Positions 55,014 through 64,000 of a stretch of 64,000 nucleotides of DNA are shown one piece after another. The stretch covers positions 806,001-870,000 of the forward strand of contig JASBNA010000002.1 of NCBI GenBank assembly GCA_038087015.1. Direction: 5' to 3'. Position numbers and translations under genes: made by a program. This DNA comes from Cerrena zonata (lineage: Eukaryota > Basidiomycota > Agaricomycetes > Polyporales > Cerrenaceae). Position 1 is the first letter of the stretch. Every line of letters begins with the position of its first letter. The notes under the pieces were generated by a model. It did not search any database, was not told the origin of the DNA, and was given only the letters and a program-made list of their open reading frames with translations.

Positions 55014-56759
55014 TGTGTTCGATGTGACGAAATGTGGTAGTGCGTCATGTTCTATAACATATGCCCTATCACGATCTATTGCTCATCTTGAGTCTCGAGT
55101 TTGACGGCGGATTGGTCCTTGACATGACCCGTTGTTGTTTGTTGTATACTTATCACGTTTAGCTTCTCTTTTATCATAATGATACATCTTGCAGTTCTGG
55201 ACCTCTTTGTTGATCACCGGTCGCCGTTCAGGGGCATAAGGTTATATTCACAACTTTCACAGTCACGGTTCTATCTCACCGCATATACACAGCCAACTAC
55301 TGACATTCACCCGAGCTCACCGTTTACACTTCTACCTTCCAGGTATATCTACAGGGTCTAGGGTTCAATGTTCTGTGCACGTCAAAGAAACTGAAGTTGA
55401 CCGATACGGCGTTGTGTCAAGTGTAGACATGAGCAGTGTCTTGAATTTCAACCTTTTACATCGTGTTGAAAGTCATACCATCTGATATCCCGGGATGACA
55501 TCATGTCTTTTGACTATCCACTACTGAATCTCAGATGCCTCTTTCCGTCTCTTGTGATTTCAGACACGCATAGGGGGTGGGGGTGATTCTGTCTGGATAT
55601 CCCTCAACAATTGGCTCAACGGGACTCGGACCTGTCAACCTCGCGGAACCTATCCACAACGCGCCATTTCGTGACCCCTTCAACCACATTCAACCCCCAA
55701 AAAAACAATTTGCAATATCTCAACGCACAACAGTCTTGTCACTTATGCCCTCTGCAAAAAAATTCCCAATTTCAAATTCCACCACGCATTGTTCAAAAAC
55801 AATGCCAAAAATAGGACGCACTCCACTGAACACACCCTTGTTTATTGTTTTTTCCCACTTCCCGTGAGTTATTTTTAGGCTCCGTTGGCACAAAGGCAAC
55901 AAAAGCACAAAGCAAAGTCTCGAGGGAGTCACTGCCGGAGCACAATCACCTCATGTTCAGTGCTAGTAAGATGTCTATTATGCTTTGTGCTGCGGGGATT
56001 GCTGGAGTTAATTCGAACCTTAGTACCTCTGAGTATGAGAACCCTAAAAAACATTGGCAGATACGAGAACAATGCACGTCCTTGTTTCGTAACGGAGATG
56101 AGGAGCGTTGTTAGAGAGTTAGTAGTATTAGACAGCCCCGGGAAATACAAGAGCTTCCGGTAGTCAGAAACTGAGTCACAATGAGATACGCATGTATGAC
56201 GCGACCATACGTCTCATATGGTTGAGTTGGACGTATTATTGCTTTTGGATGGCGGGCGTGTGAGACGAAGTAAAAAGATCCTAACGACCTGATTGAAGAA
56301 GCATGGGCACGTCATTGTGGTTGGTTTTCGTTGAAAGATGAATATGAGAAGGACGTGTTCGTAAGACGTTGAATGAAATAGCTCACTGTCATACCTGAAA
56401 TTTGAAACCGAGGTAAACTCAATTCGCACTCAAGATAAGGCTGTTTTTAGAGTATTTCTCCTTATTGGTAAAGTAAGTGAGACGGTACGGTACTATGGTC
56501 CGCAGTAAACGACAGTAAAAACGATAACAAGAAAGCCAGCTGAGAGTTCGAGAAGATGAAAGAAAAAGACATGAAGAGAGACTACTAATTATGTCGTCAA
56601 GACATTACGACCAGCATGAAGTTCGTAAAATAGAAACCATGAACCCACGAGAAACAGAACAAGAACTAATGCCGTGACGGTCCGTTCTCCACCACCGTAT
56701 AGGCGAAGCATGGTATATGCCATATGCCGATGGATTTTATCAACAAATCAACAAGGTGC
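55014..56759. other. Intergenic, 1.75 kb
   Basis: Longest empty stretch on the right side. Several short frames on both strands at 55577-56163 have poor codon use. No terminal inverted repeats, transposase remnants or tRNA-like folds were recognised. Confidence 0.4.
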
Positions 56760-58183
56760 TTATAGCAAGGCAGCAACAATGGCGAAGAGGGAACCCATGC
56801 CGAGGGCAGAGTTGATGACGATGCTGCTAGGCTCCGCTGTCGTTGCCACTGCTGCCACTACCGCTGGACCCTGAGCCAGTTCCGGTAGCACCAGTAGAGT
56901 TGGTGCCGTTGAAAGCTTGCGCAAGGCTCTTGAAGGCAGTGAAGTTGCGAGCAGAGGTATCAACAGGGTTGACAGCGAAGACCATGCCAGCACCGCAGTG
57001 GGAAGAGCCATCGGGCTTGTGTTGAGCACACTGGAACACATGCCAAGTTAATTCAACAATTCTAGAGTGATTGGGGAAGGGAAACTTACGTAGGCCCAGA
57101 CGGGGGCGGTGTCGTTGATAGTGATAGACCAGGTGGGGAAATCGGTGGCGTTGTCAGCAACAGCCATGAAGCCAGAGTTGAAACCCTCGGCCTTGGCAAC
57201 GCAAGGGGCGTCGAAGGTGGATTGAGTGACGGTGTGGTTCTTCTGGTGGCTGTGAAAAATATTTTCGTCAGTTTCAAACGAAGAAATCAAATTCGTGTCG
57301 ATTTTGACACTTACAACTCGAAGGTGACGACATCACGAGGAGCAGCGGAGAGGGAGGGAGGGTCGAAAGTGAGGGAACCGTTGGCGCTGCCGACAATGAC
57401 CTTGTGGGTAGCACCGGTAAGCGACACTGGAGTGGCGGCGGGAGAGCCGGGGTACGATGAGTAGATGGTGGTCCATGTTGACGACTCGACAGTGACGGTG
57501 GCGGTGACAACAGACTCTGTAGGAGCAGGAGGAATGGTCACGGTACCAGAGACGACAGCACTGTCAGTAGCAGAGGCGGAGGGTGCGGCGGATGATGAGG
57601 CAGCAGATTGCAATTGCTGGCCAATAGCGAGCGCAGAGTTCTTGAAGTTGGTGAACGAGTTGGGGGCACCGTCGGCACCACAGTTGACGGCGAAGACCAT
57701 TCCAGCACCACAGTGACTCTTGGCAGTGCCGGCAGCCTGCTCACATGTGACCCAAATGGGCTGGGTCTGGAAAGAACAATGACAGGCATATCAGAGATGT
57801 GCCAAAAATAGATGACACGCGTCCAACTCACGTCGTTTACAACAATCGTAAAGGTGTCAAAGTTGTCCGTCTGGTTGGCAGGAACAGGGGTGGAAGCCAG
57901 AGTTGAAGCCGCCATCCTTGGGCGCACAAGGTCCAGCGAACGAGGTCTGTACTACGGAGTGGTTCTTGGGTTGGAAGTGGAAGACAACTTGGTCTCCAGC
58001 ATCGGCGAACTATAGAGTCCATTGAGTACTGCTGTGGATAAGAGAGTGTCAAGTACGCACAATTGCCTCAGGGTTGAATACGGTCTCGCCGGCGGCATTG
58101 CCGACTTGAACATCGTGAATGGCGGCAGATGCGCCAGAGGCCAGGAAAAGGCCGACGAGGGTGAAAGAAGTGGTGAAGAACAT
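56760..58183 (-). CDS. Secreted protein with two cupredoxin-like domains and a GPI-signal-like end; two frame breaks
   Basis: Probable cell-wall or secreted cupredoxin-fold protein. Minus-strand exons: 58183-58061, 58009-57832, 57766-57315, 57249-57090, 57030-56760. Signal peptide MFFTTSFTLVGLFLASGASA. Domain 1: HFQPKNHSVVQTSFAGPCAP, IWVTCEQ, SHCGAGMVFAVN. After a Ser/Ala/Thr linker, domain 2: FHQKNHTVTQSTFDAPCVAK, VWAYCAQHKPDGSSHCGAGM. The His, Cys and His-x-Gly-x-Gly-Met positions resemble type 1 copper ligands, so copper binding is possible. Two exons are one base too long: exon 2 shifts frame near 57888-57892, between FNSGF and PVPANQTDNFDTFTIVVND; exon 5 shifts near 56827-56830, where the open frame ends SSGNDSGA-stop, while a hydrophobic GPI-type tail (SSIVINSALGMGSLFAIVAA) follows in the next frame. 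Read literally the protein would be truncated early in domain 1. Confidence 0.8.
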
Positions 58184-58251
58184 CTCTACAAGAGAATCGT
58201 GCGGAAAGTAAAACGGTGAAGGAACGACTTGCGCTGGAGCAAAGAGCTAGC

Positions 58252-58260
58252 TTTATATAA
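58252..58260 (-). promoter_or_regulatory. TATA box of the cupredoxin gene
   Basis: The minus strand reads TTATATAAA about 70 bases upstream of the start codon at 58183, a normal TATA distance for a strongly expressed fungal secreted protein. Most other promoters in the window show no such box. Confidence 0.55.
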
Positions 58261-59775
58261 TAACAAGGTATAGGAAGGGAGAGGGGAGGACGGGGATGGT
58301 GGCGGTGGAAAAGAAAGAGATGAGGCAAGACAGGAGGCATCGGGTACGCCTTACATAGAGACATTTTGGCTGCCATATGTCCAGGGGGGCTTCGACAAGA
58401 CAATTGTTCAATCAACCGTGAAGAAGCCCCTCGCGTTGCCAGGCTCTCCTCTTGCCTTTTTCGGTCACAATGCTCTTTCTTTCTTACCGGTAGCCAATCA
58501 CAATCGCCCCCAGAAACTCCACAACGCCCGGCTTGATTGTTTATTGTTTTCCTCGGTACCGTTCTTGTTTGGTCGATTTGGGGGATCCTGGACATGCAGG
58601 CAATGCCTTCAGTTCCTTTCTCCCCGGTATCACCTCGACAGAAGGCTTACACCCTTATTGTGTCCTTCATCCTATGCTCCTTCCCTGCAATGAAGGCAAA
58701 GAGCCGTATAAACTGTCCGGGATGCCCGTTTGGCAGGTTGATTTCATCCAGTTTACCCTGCCTCATGAAGGCCGGGCCTTTGGCAGCAGTCAAAAAATAG
58801 CTATTTCTCCTCCTGTTCCTTACCGTAGCCGGACGAGTGACAACCGACACATGAATCGACGCCTCATATTGACAACTGATGGGAAAGTGACTTCTACCCG
58901 TTTCACTCGAGACATCTATTTCCAAGTGACATTTATACCTCCAACTCTCTGTTCATCTCTGCTCCCTCGATCCCTCATTTTCCTCTCAGGTTCTTTCGAT
59001 AGCAAGATAGAACTCACTGTTCGTTGCAATTAGGATGCCTCTTCGTTTTGCAATTGCTACCGCACTTCTGCTATATGAGATCGATAACCTCGACGCCAAC
59101 GTGAGGTCCAGTACCTGAACCCGTTGCCCAAGAGACGATGGGCTTGCTCACGGTCATGTGGGATCGTCACAAACGCTGGTGTCCTGGAGAGTCTGTGCAA
59201 GTGTTGGGGTCGAATATCAGAGTGTTTGAGAGGGCCAAAAGTGTCTGATGAATGTGATGAGGACTCGACGAGGCCGTGCATTCACCCCGATGTCTGGCGG
59301 GTCGAACCGCATCGAAAGGCCTCTTCTCTCGTAGAGTTGGTCAGTCCATCACCCAACGGACGCTCTTCAATATTGCAATCTCCGTGCGATCTGTGGGTAG
59401 GACTCGGATATCCAAGAGATTCACACATCCTTACTCTCAGTCCGCCGTCGTCCAGCGTCGTCCATCTTGCGGCTACGTTTCCATCGTACTTTGTACCTAC
59501 TACCCGACCGTCGTCCATATCCTTTGCTGTTCCGTCTCCATCACTATCATTCGGAATTGAAATTTAACACAGATCATTCGTCTCGAGTAAGCAACTGTGC
59601 CTCCATCCCTGTACTTATATCCTTCCATCACCGGGTGATTAGTACCCAAGCTACCCTCCTCGTCCTTTTAATCTCTTCCACTAATCCAACTGTCCTTTCT
59701 TTCTTCAACTCAGCTGGTCCATATTCTGAGCAACCCATTTGTCCACTCGCTACATATCCATATCTTGAATCCACC
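58261..59775. other. Intergenic between divergent genes, 1.5 kb
   Basis: Upstream regions of the cupredoxin and MAP kinase genes. The 200 bases before the kinase start are CT-rich (leader). A 166-codon frame at 58533-59033 has no recognisable domain and no coding-like codon use. Confidence 0.4.
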
Positions 59776-61902
<2,127 letters not shown>

Positions 61903-62643
61903 AGACCCCCCTCAATCCGAACCAACCAACTGATGTGTAACGCTCCTACAAATCTCAAATCCTACTCTCAACACGGCCCTCGATATTTATTACTCATCTT
62001 CCATCTTATGTTCAATCTCATACACCCATCTTGTTAAAATCGCAATACCCCCTCTGTAATGGGAAGAAACGCCACATGAAGCTTCTGTAGAATATTATTT
62101 ATCTATTTCTGGATCTCTGTGTCACTACCTTTAGTACTCATAATCCAATTCCAATCCAATTTGGTCGGACACGAATTTCTTACATGCTGTGATATGATGG
62201 ACCCACAATAACGTCGACTGCAGGCTGCGTAGAGTTGAGATGAGAAATAGAGAAACAAAAATGCTTCACTTCGATCCATTTTTTGCATTATACTCGTATA
62301 AAACACCGAGATAAGTAACTAAGCAAAGGTATACAACCAGGTCCAGATTTTGAATGGAATAAGATCATTAGATCATCACGAGATGGACACCGAAAACGAA
62401 AACGAAAGAAGAAAAATAACAATACGGGACTGGGGCGGGCAGGGATGGCTATAAGCAAAACCATCGGTGACGAAGGAGGAGGCGGAGGTAGAAGGAAGTG
62501 TGGGTAGACGAGAACGCAAGCAGGGGAGAACCAAACGCAAGCAACGAAAGCCAAACTTGAGAGCCGGAAACAACGGACACCACGCACACTCTCTCGCTAT
62601 GATAATGGGGGTGTCCTTAACTCTTCCTCCAAGCCTTCCTCCT
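61903..62643. other. Intergenic between convergent genes, 0.7 kb
   Basis: 3' UTRs of the kinase and of the last minus-strand gene. A run of cgaaaacgaaaacgaaag lies at 62391-62408, a short imperfect repeat. Nothing else seen. Confidence 0.4.
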
Positions 62644-63996
62644 TCAGAAATGCGCCGCCCCAGTCCAAAAACCCAGCGCGACGCCTTCATATCCAAAATC
62701 GCCAAACCGGGTATCCTGATCTACCTCTGTTCCATACATCGTCCTCTTCATAGGCGGAGCCGGGGTTTCAGGTGGCATGCCAGCGCTGGGTAATGTCAAC
62801 CCAGATGCCCGTTGCCGGCTGGGATTCACGTGAGGATTATGATCTCGATCTTCTGGGATAGCAGACAAACCTCTAGTGGGTGTTCGAGGTCGCATGAGAT
62901 CGGCTGGGCTTATGCATTGGTCAGCCATTGGATCTGATCCCATGCTTGAAGGGCCGGCTTGTTGTGATCGGGAGGGAGGACGAGGAGGTGGGTTTCCAGC
63001 AGCTGCACCCCGAGGGCGATTGTTAGGTCCATGTCCGAGGTTGCCGTACAAATCATTACCCGTTCTAGTTCTTCTTCCAGCTGGGCGTCCCTCATATAAT
63101 GAACTAGGGCCTGGATCGCCTCCTGGGGTAGGTGAGGTAGGTGCAGGTAATGAAGGTGCAAGTGGTCCAAAAGTAAACGCCCCTGCTTCGTACGAGGTGG
63201 GTGCAGGTGTAGACGTAACAGCGTCGCCGAAGTTGAAGGTAAATGTGAATGGGTTACTGAGAGGTTGATTTTCATTAGCGTTTGCAGAACTTGTGATGGG
63301 GGAAATTGAGTGCGTGTTGGGCGGAGATAAACTGACTAGGTCAGATAAATGGGTAGTGGGTGGGGGAGGATCCATTTCAGTATCTAAATGCTCTTCGGGT
63401 CCTGTGAAAACAGTAAACCCTGGTCCTGAAGGTGGGCGTGATGGCACTTCAAGTTCCTCGTCCTCGTCCTCCTCTTCAGCAGCGGGCGTCACAGTAGCCG
63501 TGAGAACACCATGATCTCTCAGCTTAGCACGTTTCTTGGATGGTCGAACAACTTGGGTTGCTAATGTTGCAGGACTGAACTCGGATTCCTTGTCAGCCTC
63601 AATAATCCCCGGCAGTTCATCTTTGGCTCCACGACCACGTTTGCCGAGTAACGACGGCGGCAACCCTTGCAGTTGGAAATATGTGTCAACGTTGGATGGT
63701 CCTGCATGAGTAGGTGACACGGCTGTCTGGTCACTAAACAGGGAATGAGATCGTAAGTATTGTGGAATAAACAAGGGAACGCACGTGAGTCGTGATTTGC
63801 CAGAGGTTGCAGTTTCTGTCCTGGAACGAGGTGCCACCTTCAACATGGCTACTTGTTCTTTCAAAGTCGCAATTTCTGATTCCATTTGATTGGAGCGAGA
63901 GGCGTGGCCTTTAAGCATGTTGAGTTCGTTTGTGAGCTCGGAGACTTTGGTTGCGAGAGGAGCAACATCGGTCAAGCGGCTGGTTGCCTGTTCCAA
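62644..63996 (-). CDS. Unrecognised protein with coiled coil and low-complexity tail; 5' end cut by the window edge
   Basis: I do not recognise this gene; its N-terminus lies beyond the right edge. The visible part reads open from 63996 to a stop at 62644, though a short intron near 63735-63785 is likely (the segment LTCVPLFIPQYLRSHSLFS looks like intron read-through between KSR and DQTAVSPTHAG). The first 55 residues are a coiled coil (VSELTNELNMLKGHASRSNQ, MESEIATLKEQVAMLK). Then come a basic KRAKLRD-type nuclear signal, an acidic stretch, an F/N/G-rich patch (NPFTFTFNFGDAV, GAFTFGPLAP) and Pro-rich sequence ending GFWTGAAHF. A nuclear, perhaps transcription-related role is inference. A bZIP regulator of the AP-1 type would fit such a layout, but no basic region is visible here. 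Confidence 0.7.
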   Translation of the reverse strand: MEQATSRLTDVAPLATKVSELTNELNMLKGHASRSNQMESEIATLKEQVAMLKVAPRSRTETATSGKSRLTCVPLFIPQYLRSHSLFSDQTAVSPTHAGPSNVDTYFQLQGLPPSLLGKRGRGAKDELPGIIEADKESEFSPATLATQVVRPSKKRAKLRDHGVLTATVTPAAEEEDEDEELEVPSRPPSGPGFTVFTGPEEHLDTEMDPPPPTTHLSDLVSLSPPNTHSISPITSSANANENQPLSNPFTFTFNFGDAVTSTPAPTSYEAGAFTFGPLAPSLPAPTSPTPGGDPGPSSLYEGRPAGRRTRTGNDLYGNLGHGPNNRPRGAAAGNPPPRPPSRSQQAGPSSMGSDPMADQCISPADLMRPRTPTRGLSAIPEDRDHNPHVNPSRQRASGLTLPSAGMPPETPAPPMKRTMYGTEVDQDTRFGDFGYEGVALGFWTGAAHF

Positions 63997-64000
63997 TTCT

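Noticed and set aside
55577..56163. Possible transposon remnant in the large gap after CBF5
   Set aside because: No transposase motif, no terminal inverted repeat and no target duplication seen.
58533..59033. 166-codon frame between cupredoxin and MAPK genes
   Set aside because: No coding-like codon use and no recognisable domain; overlaps likely promoter and leader.

Overview
The window is nuclear DNA of a filamentous basidiomycete, most likely a mushroom-forming agaricomycete. Evidence: dense genes with many short introns (about 45-65 bases, GTRNGT...YAG), short intergenic gaps, an Ubc3/Kpp2/Fus3-type MAP kinase, a fungal lysine-pathway enzyme, serine/threonine-rich surface proteins and a cupredoxin-like secreted protein. 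I see no transposon, rRNA, tRNA or CRISPR array. I joined exons by hand from splice signals, reading phase and family conservation; for most genes the exon sum is an exact multiple of three.

Layout. 0-8 kb: mitochondrial MutS homologue MSH1 (minus, cut by the left edge), a Cdc11-type septin, an unrecognised minus-strand gene and an MIT-domain protein. 8-25 kb: two diverged copies of the INO80-complex subunit Ies1 in opposite orientation, with a mucin-like single-pass membrane protein, a large alpha/beta hydrolase and a membrane acyltransferase between them. 26-38 kb: a Pro/Ser-rich unknown, LYS1, KAE1, a family 8 glycosyltransferase, ribosomal protein eS28, lipoyl synthase, the COX assembly factor CMC1 and PEX11. 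38-55 kb: fumarase, the INO80 ATPase, a DHX29-type DEAH helicase, ribosomal protein eL22 and the pseudouridine synthase CBF5. 55-64 kb: a two-domain cupredoxin-like secreted protein, the MAP kinase, and a low-complexity coiled-coil protein cut by the right edge.

Most genes are housekeeping and work in separate pathways. The clearest functional link is INO80: its ATPase and two paralogues of its Ies1 subunit lie within 38 kb. Several genes are divergent pairs with 200-500 bp between start codons (MSH1/septin, LYS1/KAE1, LIP5/CMC1, PEX11/FUM1, eL22/CBF5).

A recurring oddity is single-base frame breaks inside conserved or paired coding sequence (acyltransferase, INO80, DHX29-type helicase, and twice in the cupredoxin gene). 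Four of the five are one extra base. This looks like indel error in the assembly, but for the cupredoxin GPI signal a real change is possible. I found no clear new multi-gene system; the best leads are the Ies1 duplication with its conserved C-terminal motif, the unrecognised gene at 3.8-4.6 kb, and the interrupted hydrolase.
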